64,000 nucleotides of DNA, from positions 1,151,793 to 1,215,792 of the forward strand of contig NZ_WJPK01000002.1 of assembly GCF_009649685.1 (NCBI RefSeq). The letters run 5' to 3'. Below are positions 7,221 through 15,212 of this stretch, one piece after another. The stretch comes from Flavobacteriaceae bacterium EG-1 (GTDB taxonomy: Bacteria > Bacteroidota > Bacteroidia > Flavobacteriales > Flavobacteriaceae). How positions within the stretch are numbered: the first letter of the stretch is position 1; each line of letters starts with the position of its first letter. A program made the translations under genes and the position numbers. The notes beneath the pieces were generated by a model. It was not told where the DNA came from, ran no database searches, and saw only the letters and a list, made by a program, of their open reading frames with translations.

Positions 7221-8807
7221 ATGAAGAAGTATCTTAATTTATTCGATTTTAAGCAAAAAGTAGATTATAAAACGGAAATACTTTCAGGTCTTACAGTAGC
7301 GTTGGCATTGGTGCCTGAAGCGATTGCCTTTGCGCTAATTCCTGGTTTTTCGCCATTAACAGGTTTGTATGCTGCATTTATATTATGTTTAATTACTGCA
7401 ATTTTTGGTGGTAGACCAGGAATGATATCAGGTGCTACTGGTGCTGTCGCCGTAATTTTTGTAGGTCTAATATTAGAGTTGAAACGAAATTTTCCTGGAA
7501 TAGAGCCTGATACAATTTTAAATTATGTGTTTGCAACGGTAATCATTGCAGGTCTATTACAGATAATGGCTGGTTTTTTTAGGTTGGGTAAATTCATTCG
7601 TTTAGTTCCTCACCCGGTAATGTTTGGTTTTGTAAATGGTTTGGCAATAATAATTTTTATGGCTCAATTTCCTAACTTTTACGTAAAAGGAACCGATAGT
7701 CTTTTAGGTACTACTCCTATGATGATCATGTTGGGTTTAACCCTACTCACAATGATAATTATTTGGGGCTTACCAAAATTAACTAAAGCTATACCTTCTT
7801 CTCTTGTAGCTATAATAGTTGTTTCTGCAATAGTAATTGGTTTTGGAGTTGATACGCTTACGGTTGCAGATACTATGGGTGATGGTGAAAGTATTAAAGG
7901 TGGATTTCCACCATTATCTATTCCTCAAATACCATTTACTTTGGAAACTTTTAAAATTATCTTTCCTTATGCTGCAATTGTAGCGGGTGTTGGTTTGATT
8001 GAAAGTTTATTAACATTAAATATAATTGATGAAATTACCGATACCCGTGGTAGCGGTAATAAAGAATGTGTTGCACAAGGAACGGCCAATATTTTATCAG
8101 GTTTTCTTTCTGGTATGGGGGGTTGTGCTATGATTGGCCAAAGCTTAATTAATACGTCGTCTGGAGCTAGAGCTCGACTTTCTGGTATAACAGCGGCTGT
8201 TATGCTTTTGGTATTTATTATGTTTGGATCTAGTCTAATAGAACGTTTACCAATGGCGGCATTAGTTGGTTTAATGTTTATGGTTGCTATAGGTACTTTT
8301 GAGTGGGCAAGTTTTAAGACCTTTGGAAAAATGCCTAAATCAGATGTTTTAGTAATGGTCTTAGTTACTTTAATTACGGCAATTACACATAATTTGGCAG
8401 TAGCGGTTTTACTAGGGGTAATTATTTCGGCATTGGCTTATTCGTGGGAAAATGCTAAACGGATTAGAGCAAGAAAGCATGTGGATGAAAAAGGAATAAA
8501 ACATTACGAAATTTATGGACCACTTTTCTTTGGTTCTACTACCTTGTTTGCTGAAAAATTTGAAATACAAGACGATCCGCAAGAAGTAATCATTGACTTT
8601 AAAGAAAGTAGAATTGCAGATATGTCTGGAATTGAAGCTTTAAATAAAATTACTGAACGATATGCCAAGGCAGGTAAGAAAGTGCAATTACGTCATTTAA
8701 GTAAAGATTGTATTCGTCTATTAAAAAACGCCGATGATATTATTGATGTTAATGTTTTGGAAGACCCTACTTATAAAGTAGCTGTTGATAGTATTGAAAC
8801 AAAGTAA
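7221..8807 (+). CDS. SulP family inorganic anion transporter with STAS domain
   Basis: A 528-residue inner-membrane transporter. The N-terminal Sulfate_transp domain (about 10-400) has the usual many hydrophobic helices and the SulP patterns LALVPEAIAFALIPGFSPLTGLY (in part) and GATGAVAVIFVG. A cytoplasmic STAS domain follows (about 420-520) containing the DMSGIEAL loop. SulP proteins move sulfate, bicarbonate or other anions; bicarbonate is frequent among bacterial marine forms, but the sequence alone does not decide. Monocistronic, with a promoter box upstream and a two-way terminator at 8834-8868 shared with the convergent cytochrome gene. Confidence 0.93.
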   Translation: MKKYLNLFDFKQKVDYKTEILSGLTVALALVPEAIAFALIPGFSPLTGLYAAFILCLITAIFGGRPGMISGATGAVAVIFVGLILELKRNFPGIEPDTILNYVFATVIIAGLLQIMAGFFRLGKFIRLVPHPVMFGFVNGLAIIIFMAQFPNFYVKGTDSLLGTTPMMIMLGLTLLTMIIIWGLPKLTKAIPSSLVAIIVVSAIVIGFGVDTLTVADTMGDGESIKGGFPPLSIPQIPFTLETFKIIFPYAAIVAGVGLIESLLTLNIIDEITDTRGSGNKECVAQGTANILSGFLSGMGGCAMIGQSLINTSSGARARLSGITAAVMLLVFIMFGSSLIERLPMAALVGLMFMVAIGTFEWASFKTFGKMPKSDVLVMVLVTLITAITHNLAVAVLLGVIISALAYSWENAKRIRARKHVDEKGIKHYEIYGPLFFGSTTLFAEKFEIQDDPQEVIIDFKESRIADMSGIEALNKITERYAKAGKKVQLRHLSKDCIRLLKNADDIIDVNVLEDPTYKVAVDSIETK

Positions 8808-8833
8808 AAATTAGTGCGATAAAAATATTATAT

Positions 8834-8868
8834 AAAAAAGCTCCTTTTTGAAAAAAAGGAGCTTTTGA
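8834..8868. terminator. Bidirectional terminator between SulP and cytochrome c genes
   Basis: AAAAGCTCCTTTTT (8836-8849) pairs perfectly with AAAAAGGAGCTTTT (8853-8866) around a 3-nt loop, with A and T tracts on the two sides, so it can end both convergent transcripts. Confidence 0.85.
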
Positions 8869-8887
8869 AAAATTCTACTATTGAATT

Positions 8888-9370
8888 TTATTTGTTTCTA
8901 AGGAATTCAACTACGGCACGAGCATCTTCTTCACTTAAATTTTGATTTAACATAACCGCATTGTTATATTCTTTTAAAAGAGCCTTCGCAATAGGGTCTT
9001 CTTTTAACATTACGTCGGGGTTAAGTATCATATTCATTACCCATTCCGGACTTCTTCTTTCATATACGCCCGACAATGCAGGGCCAATCATTCTTTTATC
9101 AAGGGCATGACATGCAATGCAAATAGTATTAAATGTTTGACCACCTTTAGCAGCTAATTCTTCATTAACCGTATCATCAAAAGTAACTGACTTTATCGGA
9201 CCTACTCCTTTGTTGTCTAAATCAACAGGTACACTCTCCTGTACTTCGGCTGCTTTTGATTCTGTTTTCTTTCGGTTTATTTCAAAACCTTCTTTTTCTT
9301 CTTTCTTTTCTTTTCCGCCACAGCTGATCATTAATCCGCCAAGTGCTAATACAAAGAGAAATTTTTTCAT
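8888..9370 (-). CDS. Class I cytochrome c lipoprotein
   Basis: A 160-residue exported electron carrier. The N-terminus has a lipobox (GLMISC, Cys17), then a charged linker rich in Lys and Glu, then a cytochrome c domain with heme-attachment motif CIACH (84-88) and the IGPALSGVYERR pattern. Met140 (NAVMLNQNLSEEDA) is a plausible sixth iron ligand. It is probably anchored in a membrane facing the periplasm. No oxidase or nos genes are near, so its redox partner is unknown. Confidence 0.92.
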   Translation of the reverse strand: MKKFLFVLALGGLMISCGGKEKKEEKEGFEINRKKTESKAAEVQESVPVDLDNKGVGPIKSVTFDDTVNEELAAKGGQTFNTICIACHALDKRMIGPALSGVYERRSPEWVMNMILNPDVMLKEDPIAKALLKEYNNAVMLNQNLSEEDARAVVEFLRNK

Positions 9371-9445
9371 TTATGTCTGATTTTTGCTGAAACTAGTTCA
9401 GGGGTTTAATTTTATTTGCGGTACTAATATAATGATTCGCAAAAT

Positions 9446-10408
9446 CTAATTGGTCTTTTCAAGAAAATTTATAGCTCTTTTTTCTGTATAAGTAAGCCCG
9501 TTTTTAGCATGAAAACCAACATGACCTCCATATTTTGGAGTTTCTAAGTACAAATTAGAATTTTCTCGTGCTTCTTTAAATGGGTAGCAAGTAGGGCCAA
9601 GAAATGAATCATTTTTGGCATTTATAATTAATGTGGGAATTTTTATATTAGGTAAAAATTGAAGACAATTACTCTGTGCGTAATAATCTTTAGCATTTTT
9701 AAATCCATGAGCTTTACTCGTATAAATGTTATCAAAGTCTTTTAAAGTTTTAATTGCTTTAATATCTGTTTTGCTAATTTTATCGGGATATCGATTAACC
9801 TTATATACTAATTTATCAGTTAAATGTTTCTTGAATCTAATAGCATAAGGTCTATTTTTTAATTTTAAAAGTTGATTTGAAGAACTATGCAAGTCGCATG
9901 GTACCGAAATACCAACAACTCCCTTAATTTCTTTGGGTAGCACCCTACTTTCTCCAACATATTTCAATGCCATATTCCCACCTAAACTAACACCTTTTAT
10001 AAAGATATTTGAATATGATTTAGTGTTTAAAATGTGTTTTACTACTGCATCTAAATCTTCTGTAGCACCGGAATGATATGCCCGAAAAAGACGATTTGTT
10101 TCACCGCTACAACCTCTGAAATTTACTGCACATGCATCAAATCCTTCGGAGTTAAAAGCTTTTGCACTACCGGTTATATATGGTCTTTGACCATGACCCT
10201 CTAATCCATGAAGTAAAATAATAACTTTAGCAGTAGTAGTTTTAGAAAAACTCCAATCTAGATCTAAAAAGTCGGTGTCAGGTAATTCAATTCGTTCTCT
10301 TTTTTGACTAAAATCTTTTATTTTTCGCCATAATCCATTATAAATCGTCGAAAAATGTCCAGATTTGAATAAAAAAGGCGGATTATAGGTTGATTCTAAA
10401 ATTGGCAT
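9446..10408 (-). CDS. YheT/ABHD-type alpha/beta hydrolase
   Basis: A 320-residue alpha/beta-hydrolase of the YheT (COG0429) group. HGLEGHGQRPYITG forms the oxyanion region (67-80), the nucleophile elbow is GVSLGG with Ser141, and the triad is completed by Asp267 (INAKNDSFLGP) and His296 (YGGHVGFH). VNFRGCSGETN is a family signature. No signal peptide, so cytosolic. Family members are esterases or acyltransferases of uncertain substrate. It lies 30 bp downstream of the NPD flavoenzyme gene on the same strand, so the two may be cotranscribed. Confidence 0.92.
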   Translation of the reverse strand: MPILESTYNPPFLFKSGHFSTIYNGLWRKIKDFSQKRERIELPDTDFLDLDWSFSKTTTAKVIILLHGLEGHGQRPYITGSAKAFNSEGFDACAVNFRGCSGETNRLFRAYHSGATEDLDAVVKHILNTKSYSNIFIKGVSLGGNMALKYVGESRVLPKEIKGVVGISVPCDLHSSSNQLLKLKNRPYAIRFKKHLTDKLVYKVNRYPDKISKTDIKAIKTLKDFDNIYTSKAHGFKNAKDYYAQSNCLQFLPNIKIPTLIINAKNDSFLGPTCYPFKEARENSNLYLETPKYGGHVGFHAKNGLTYTEKRAINFLEKTN

Positions 10409-10438
10409 TTAAAACTAGTTTCTTGCGGAATTATCAAT

Positions 10439-11413
10439 CTACTTTGGATAGTTTTTTAATACCTTAGATTGTTCTTCAATAGCAAACTTAAATTCTGATT
10501 TTAACTTGGTAACTAGATCAAGTACAGATAAGGTATTGTTAATAGTTGTTGCACCTTGACCCGCAGACCAAATAGTTTTCCACGCTTTGGCTTCAGTATC
10601 CAATTCTTTTCCAAAATCTATTTTAGTGTCTTTTTTAAGATCCTCATCTGTTAAACCTGCCGCCTTTAAACTATTACTTAAAAAATTTGCATGTACCCCA
10701 GATACTGCTGCCGTATAAACTACATCACTGGCACCTGCTTCATTTACCATATCCCTATATTCTTCAGGTGCCATACTCTCTTCTGTATTTATAAAACGAG
10801 TGCCCATATAAGCAACATCAGCACCCATTTGTAATGCCGAAGCAATATCACGTCCTGTACTTATACAGCCAGATAAAATAATTGTTTTATTAAAGAATTT
10901 TTTAATTTCTGCAACTAATGACATTGGGTTAATCGTGCCGGCATGACCTCCGGCTCCAGCCGCAACTAAAATTAAGCCATCAACACCAGCCTCTTGTGCT
11001 TTTTCAGCATGACGTTTTTTTATTATATCATGAAAAACCAACCCACCATAACTATGAATAGCATTAACAACCATAGAAACTGCACCTAAAGATGTTATTA
11101 CAATGGGTACTTTATGTTTTATGCAGAGTTTAATATCTGCTTCTAATCGAGGATTAGTCGGATGTACAATTAAATTAACGCCAAATGGAGCTGCTTTTTT
11201 ACCTGTTTCTTCTTCAAACTGCTTTAAAGAAGTTTTTATTTCTACAAGCCATTCTTCAAAACCTTCGCTAGTTCTTTGGTTGAGTGCTGGGAAGGTGCCT
11301 ACAATACCATTTTTACAACATTCTATAACTAATTTCGGTCCCGAAATTAAAAACATTGGTGCTGCTATTACTGGTAGGGAAAGGTCTTTAAGGAAAGCGG
11401 GTGTGTGACTCAT
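10439..11413 (-). CDS. NAD(P)H-dependent flavin oxidoreductase / nitronate monooxygenase family
   Basis: A 324-residue FMN-dependent TIM-barrel enzyme of the 2-nitropropane dioxygenase family. Visible signatures are the N-terminal APMFLISGPKLV, FGVNLIVHP (77-84), AAGAGGHAG (151-159) and the phosphate-binding SGCISTGRDIASALQMGADVAYMGTRF region (from 181; in part). Proteins of this type oxidise alkyl nitronates or reduce quinones or other substrates with NAD(P)H; the exact reaction is unclear. Divergent from the thioesterase gene, with promoter boxes only 3 bp apart. It probably shares a transcript with the YheT-like gene downstream. Confidence 0.92.
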   Translation of the reverse strand: MSHTPAFLKDLSLPVIAAPMFLISGPKLVIECCKNGIVGTFPALNQRTSEGFEEWLVEIKTSLKQFEEETGKKAAPFGVNLIVHPTNPRLEADIKLCIKHKVPIVITSLGAVSMVVNAIHSYGGLVFHDIIKKRHAEKAQEAGVDGLILVAAGAGGHAGTINPMSLVAEIKKFFNKTIILSGCISTGRDIASALQMGADVAYMGTRFINTEESMAPEEYRDMVNEAGASDVVYTAAVSGVHANFLSNSLKAAGLTDEDLKKDTKIDFGKELDTEAKAWKTIWSAGQGATTINNTLSVLDLVTKLKSEFKFAIEEQSKVLKNYPK

Positions 11414-11460
11414 TATAAGGTATTTTATAATATTTAATGTACTTAAATTCTACTGTTTTT

Positions 11461-11468
11461 CAAAACTA
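11461..11468 (-). promoter_or_regulatory. Putative -7 box of the NPD gene
   Basis: TAGTTTTG on the minus strand (CAAAACTA on plus), a full TAnnTTTG match 47 bp upstream of the ATG. It stands 3 bp from the opposing box at 11472-11479. Confidence 0.4.
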
Positions 11469-11471
11469 TAC

Positions 11472-11479
11472 TATTTTTG
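11472..11479 (+). promoter_or_regulatory. Putative -7 box of the thioesterase gene
   Basis: TATTTTTG, matching TAnnTTTG, 34 bp before the thioesterase ATG. Confidence 0.45.
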
Positions 11480-11513
11480 CTATTCCTATGCACGCATAAT
11501 AAAATAAATTATA

Positions 11514-11993
11514 ATGTATATTAAAGATTTTGAAGTTAGATGGAGTGACGTAGATGCGAATAGACATTTGGCGAATAGTGCCTATTTAAACTTTATGAGT
11601 CATACAAGAATGTCATTTTTATTGGAATTGGGTTTAAATCAAAAAAGCTTAGCTTTTCATAAAATAGGACCAGTGGTTTTTTATGAGCACATGTATTATT
11701 TTAAAGAGGTTTTTCCTGGGAAGCCTATAAAAGTTTCATTAGAGGTAATGGGTTTAAGTGAGGATGGTAAATTTTTTGAATTCCATCATAATTTCTACGA
11801 TGCTAAAGGACGGAATGTGGCTCATTGTGAAATGATGGGTGCCTGGATAAGCCTTGAAACAAGAAACTTAACTGGTTTGCCAAATGAATACCTAGAGTTA
11901 TTTGATAAAATTGAAAGGCCTGAAGGTTTTCGTGTATTAACTAAAGAGAATACTCGTACATATTCTAAGTTGCCGAAAGATATAGTATTATAA
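11514..11993 (+). CDS. Acyl-CoA thioesterase, hotdog fold (4HBT family)
   Basis: A 159-residue single-domain hotdog protein. The start region RWSDVDANRHLANSAYLNF has the Asp and the long helix pattern of 4-hydroxybenzoyl-CoA-thioesterase-like enzymes, which hydrolyse acyl-CoA thioesters in the cytosol. Length fits the family. It is a monocistronic gene between the divergent NPD gene and the convergent EamA transporter gene, whose end is only 19 bp away. The acyl specificity cannot be read. Confidence 0.88.
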   Translation: MYIKDFEVRWSDVDANRHLANSAYLNFMSHTRMSFLLELGLNQKSLAFHKIGPVVFYEHMYYFKEVFPGKPIKVSLEVMGLSEDGKFFEFHHNFYDAKGRNVAHCEMMGAWISLETRNLTGLPNEYLELFDKIERPEGFRVLTKENTRTYSKLPKDIVL

Positions 11994-12012
11994 ATTTGGC
12001 CTATTATTTTGA

Positions 12013-12915
12013 TTAAGATTTTTTTTGTGAACCAATGGGGTTTCTACTCGCTAAATATACACCTAAAAGAACCAATGATGCGGCCATTATTTTTAAGGTG
12101 GTAAGGGTGTCTTTACCAGTAAGTGTGGCAAACAGAATTCCAATGAGAGGTTGCACATAAACAAAGGCACTCAGTGTAGAAGCTTTTAATTGGGTTAATG
12201 CAAAAATATTGAATAGATAAGTGCAAAAAGTAGTTCCGAGAACAACATAAACAATACTCCAAATAGCATCTACAGGTAAATTGGTGAAATTTATTTCGGT
12301 AAATTCTTGATACCCAAATGGCAAACATATAATAATGCCTAAAGTAAATAACCATTTCATAAATGTAAATGGATGGTACTTTGCCAATAATGGTTTTACC
12401 GTTATTAAATAAGCACCATAAAAAACGGAATTCATTAGAATAAAGAAATTTCCTAAAGGAATATTAGGTGCATCTTGCCTAATTTCAGTACTAAAAAATA
12501 TTAAACCTAAGGCTCCTATTAACCCGATTGCTATTCCAATTATTTTTCTATTTGATACTTTTTCTTTGATTAGTAATGCCGAGAGTACTAAAACAATTAT
12601 GGGAGTAATGGTTATTAAAACAGAACTATTTATTGGAGTGGATAATGATAAACCTTTAAAAAAAACAAGCATATTAAAGCCCATTCCTAAAATGGCACAT
12701 AATAACATTCTTGGATAATCTTTTTTTAGTATACGTTCTTTGGGGCCAAAAAAAGAGATAAACCAGAAAAGTAATGCGGCACCGCCAACCCTAAATATAA
12801 TAAAAGCGAAAGGTTGTACGTGGTTAGGCATTACCCCTTTGGCAATAGTATGGTTTAATCCGTAGATTGTAGTTGCCGCAATAGCAGCTAATATTGCTAG
12901 GGTTCTTTTACTCAC
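12013..12915 (-). CDS. DMT superfamily transporter, EamA family
   Basis: A 300-residue inner-membrane protein with two EamA repeats (about 7-135 and 150-290), giving ten predicted hydrophobic helices; the start TLAILAAIAATTIYGLNHTIAKG and the end of each half are typical. Such proteins export amino acids, metabolites or drugs. Its ATG overlaps the stop of the ArsC-like gene by 4 bp (12912-12915), so the pair is translationally linked, with the quinone-reductase-like gene probably heading the same operon. Confidence 0.92.
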   Translation of the reverse strand: MSKRTLAILAAIAATTIYGLNHTIAKGVMPNHVQPFAFIIFRVGGAALLFWFISFFGPKERILKKDYPRMLLCAILGMGFNMLVFFKGLSLSTPINSSVLITITPIIVLVLSALLIKEKVSNRKIIGIAIGLIGALGLIFFSTEIRQDAPNIPLGNFFILMNSVFYGAYLITVKPLLAKYHPFTFMKWLFTLGIIICLPFGYQEFTEINFTNLPVDAIWSIVYVVLGTTFCTYLFNIFALTQLKASTLSAFVYVQPLIGILFATLTGKDTLTTLKIMAASLVLLGVYLASRNPIGSQKKS

Positions 12916-13265
12916 GAATGAATTGTTGCTTTGGCAGCTTCAACCACTTTTTTGCTATTTCCTACAAATATTTGATTTTCAAATAAAATTACCGGGCGGC
13001 TTAAAAAGGTATAATGTTCTAAGATTAAATTTTTGTAATCATTCTCCGTAAGTGTTTGCTCATGTAAACCTCTTTTGCGAAAAAGCATTGCTCTTCTACT
13101 AAATAAAGACTCATAACTGCCTGCAAGATTTTTCATTTCCTCAAGTTGTGCTTCAGTTATATTTTCAGTCTTAATATTTTGCAAAGTAAAACCATCCAAA
13201 GGTTCTAATTCTTTAATTATTCTTTGGCATGTTGAACAAGAAGCCAAATGATATATTTTTTTCAT
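12912..13265 (-). CDS. ArsC/Spx family thioredoxin-fold protein
   Basis: A 117-residue member of the arsenate reductase (ArsC/Spx/YffB) family. The N-terminus KKIYHLASCSTCQR places a CxxC at Cys10 and Cys13, and the central SRRAMLFRKRG and the C-terminal LSRPVILFENQIFVGNSKK correspond to the family's Arg-containing and RP-containing segments. Arsenate reduction is possible, but no arsenic genes lie nearby, so a general thiol role is as likely. It lies between the flavoprotein gene (9 bp upstream) and the EamA gene (4-bp overlap). Confidence 0.85.
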   Translation of the reverse strand: MKKIYHLASCSTCQRIIKELEPLDGFTLQNIKTENITEAQLEEMKNLAGSYESLFSRRAMLFRKRGLHEQTLTENDYKNLILEHYTFLSRPVILFENQIFVGNSKKVVEAAKATIHS

Positions 13266-13274
13266 TTTTTAATG

Positions 13275-13862
13275 TTATTTAATTTTTTCTCCCATACGTT
13301 CTACTTTTTTAAGCCATTTTACTCGAAAAGAATCTTTGGATAAACGTAATGGACCAATTGATGTAACACGAACAGGTTTTATACCCACAAAATTTAAAGT
13401 CAGCTTTTTTACTGCAAAATAAGTAGGTCGACCATTTATTATTCTATAATACCAAGAAGGTTGATCCATTGTGCAAATTATTCTAGCAGATTTGTTGGTT
13501 AGATATTTATCCCACCAAACAGAGCCTTCACGTTTTTTAAAAGCAAATCCAGGTAAAAATAAACGATCTATAAAACCTTTGGTAATAGCTGGAAGCCCTC
13601 CCCACCATATGGGAAAGATAAAAACTAAGTGATTCGCCCATTGTATTTTCTCCCAAGCTTCTAATAAGTCAGGTTCTAATTCTGTCCTCTTTCTATAACC
13701 AAATTGTAAATTGGGGTTGAATTTTAAGTCTCTAATATTAATAATCTTTAAGCTGGCTTTAGATTTAGATATACCCTTTTCATATGCTTTTGCCAGGCTA
13801 AAATTAAAACTCTCTTTATCCGGGTGACCATTAATAAGTAATACTTTTTTTGAAATAGACAT
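13275..13862 (-). CDS. NAD(P)H dehydrogenase (quinone)-like flavoprotein
   Basis: A 195-residue Flavodoxin_2-fold protein. LLINGHPDKESFNFSLA (about 9-24) is the FMN/FAD phosphate-binding segment, and FIFPIWWGGLPAITKGFIDR with LPGFAF (about 81-107) is the characteristic NQO/KefF/MdaB region. It likely reduces quinones with NAD(P)H in the cytosol as protection against redox cycling. First gene of a likely three-gene operon with the ArsC-like and EamA genes, and divergent from the dinB-family gene. Confidence 0.88.
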   Translation of the reverse strand: MSISKKVLLINGHPDKESFNFSLAKAYEKGISKSKASLKIINIRDLKFNPNLQFGYRKRTELEPDLLEAWEKIQWANHLVFIFPIWWGGLPAITKGFIDRLFLPGFAFKKREGSVWWDKYLTNKSARIICTMDQPSWYYRIINGRPTYFAVKKLTLNFVGIKPVRVTSIGPLRLSKDSFRVKWLKKVERMGEKIK

Positions 13863-13912
13863 AAGAACTAAATTTCAAGCTACAAAGAAACCGTTTTTAA
13901 AAGTAATTGCTC

Positions 13913-13920
13913 TACATTTG
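13913..13920 (+). promoter_or_regulatory. Putative -7 box of the DinB-family gene
   Basis: TACATTTG, a TAnnTTTG match 20 bp before the GTG start codon. Confidence 0.4.
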
Positions 13921-13940
13921 AAACTAAATCATTTACTATC

Positions 13941-14396
13941 GTGAATAAAATTTTTGATATTACGCTTAAGAGTCGTCAACGTTTACTTAAAATTTTGGTT
14001 GATACACCAACGGTTGATTTGTTAAAAATCCCTGAAAGCCATAATAATAACATTTGGTGGAATATTGCTCATGTTTTGGTTACTGAACAACTACTAGTTT
14101 ATAAATTTAGTGGATTAGATTTAAATATACCTGCTAATTTGATTGCTAAATTTATGAAAGGTACTGCGCCAGACGGTACTGCTACAGATGAGGAAATACA
14201 AGAGGTGAAGAATTTATTAATTTCTACTGTTGAAAAAACGAAAGCAGATTACGAAAAAGGAATTTTCGAAAACTATAATGCCTATACTACAAGCGCAAAT
14301 GTGACACTAGAAAACGTAGAAGACGCACTTACATTTAATGTGCTACATGAAGGATTGCACATTGGTGCTATTATTAGTCTTCAAAAGTTGTTGTAG
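13941..14396 (+). CDS. DinB family metal-binding protein
   Basis: A 151-residue four-helix-bundle protein of the DinB/YfiT family. The three metal-binding histidines are His44 (WWNIAHVL), His136 and His140 (LHEGLHIG). Translation starts at a GTG (13941); no ATG fits without losing the first helix. Family members include thiol-dependent transferases and stress-induced proteins of unknown function. Its last 23 bp overlap the 3' end of the convergent RsiV-like gene. Confidence 0.88.
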   Translation: MNKIFDITLKSRQRLLKILVDTPTVDLLKIPESHNNNIWWNIAHVLVTEQLLVYKFSGLDLNIPANLIAKFMKGTAPDGTATDEEIQEVKNLLISTVEKTKADYEKGIFENYNAYTTSANVTLENVEDALTFNVLHEGLHIGAIISLQKLL

Positions 14397-15150
14397 TTAT
14401 TGACTTTTTTAATTTTCTTTTTAAATATTTTTTAGCTGATGTATAAGGGATAATTACTTCTATTGGACCATCAGCATATGAAGCAACTTCATATTGATTA
14501 TAAAGCAACTTAATACCTACTTCTGTAAAACCTAAATTTTCGGGTAAATAAAATGTGTCTTCTTCAAACATAAAGCCAGTGTCATTAATTGAGACACTCT
14601 CAGAAATGCCTTCGGCCTTTCGAAATGCTCTTTCTGCTAAATTTTTAAAAGCCTCCTCATCATTAAATAGCTGAGAATTGTTTAATTCTTTACCAGTTTT
14701 CTTGTCAAAATTTAAAAAGCGAATAGATTCATAGCCGTGAGCACCACCTGAATACAAGTATGACTTTAGGACTATTGTTATCATACTTTTATCTTCATAA
14801 GATATTTCTCCATCTATTGTTGCTTCCCAAGTTTCGATTTCATCCTGATATAATTTGGTTATTTCTTCGTGTTCTTTAATAAAAGCGTTGATTGCTTCTT
14901 CTATTGTATAAGATTCATTATTTTCAGTTTCTTCAAAAAGAAGAATAGAAGAAATCTCATTGGAAATATTCGAATTAATATTTTCTGCTAATCTAGATTC
15001 TTCCAAAACCATTGGAATATTAATTGAAATTTGCGGACATCCTTCGCAGTTTTCACCTGAAAATATTTTGGATGTTAAGGTAAGTTTATGCTCATTTGTA
15101 CAACTTATGAGTAAGATTAATAATACTATGTAAATACTTGGGGTTTTCAT
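14374..15150 (-). CDS. Lipoprotein with DUF4163/DUF3298 (RsiV-like) domains
   Basis: A 258-residue lipoprotein when started at the ATG at 15150, which gives MKTPSIYIVLLILLISC with a lipobox Cys; an ATG 24 bp earlier would add eight non-signal residues. The body has the Deacetylase PdaC/DUF4163 region followed by DUF3298, recognisable from SYLYSGGAHGYES, the NFDKKTGKEL segment and the terminal VIIPYTSAKKYLK. In Gram-positive bacteria related domains bind lysozyme (RsiV); the role here is unknown. Divergent from the trans-sulfuration enzyme gene. Confidence 0.83.
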   Translation of the reverse strand: MKTPSIYIVLLILLISCTNEHKLTLTSKIFSGENCEGCPQISINIPMVLEESRLAENINSNISNEISSILLFEETENNESYTIEEAINAFIKEHEEITKLYQDEIETWEATIDGEISYEDKSMITIVLKSYLYSGGAHGYESIRFLNFDKKTGKELNNSQLFNDEEAFKNLAERAFRKAEGISESVSINDTGFMFEEDTFYLPENLGFTEVGIKLLYNQYEVASYADGPIEVIIPYTSAKKYLKRKLKKSITTTTFED

Positions 15151-15163
15151 AATTAGTACATCA

Positions 15164-15194
15164 TTGTATGCCACAAAAGATAACGATACATTTG
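15164..15194 (+). promoter_or_regulatory. Complete Bacteroidota promoter upstream of the trans-sulfuration gene
   Basis: TTG at 15164-15166, a 20-bp spacer, then TACATTTG at 15187-15194. Both boxes and the spacing fit the flavobacterial TTG-N17-23-TAnnTTTG promoter; the ATG is 18 bp beyond. This is the clearest promoter in the window. Confidence 0.65.
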
Positions 15195-15212
15195 CAACAT
15201 TAATACAAATTT

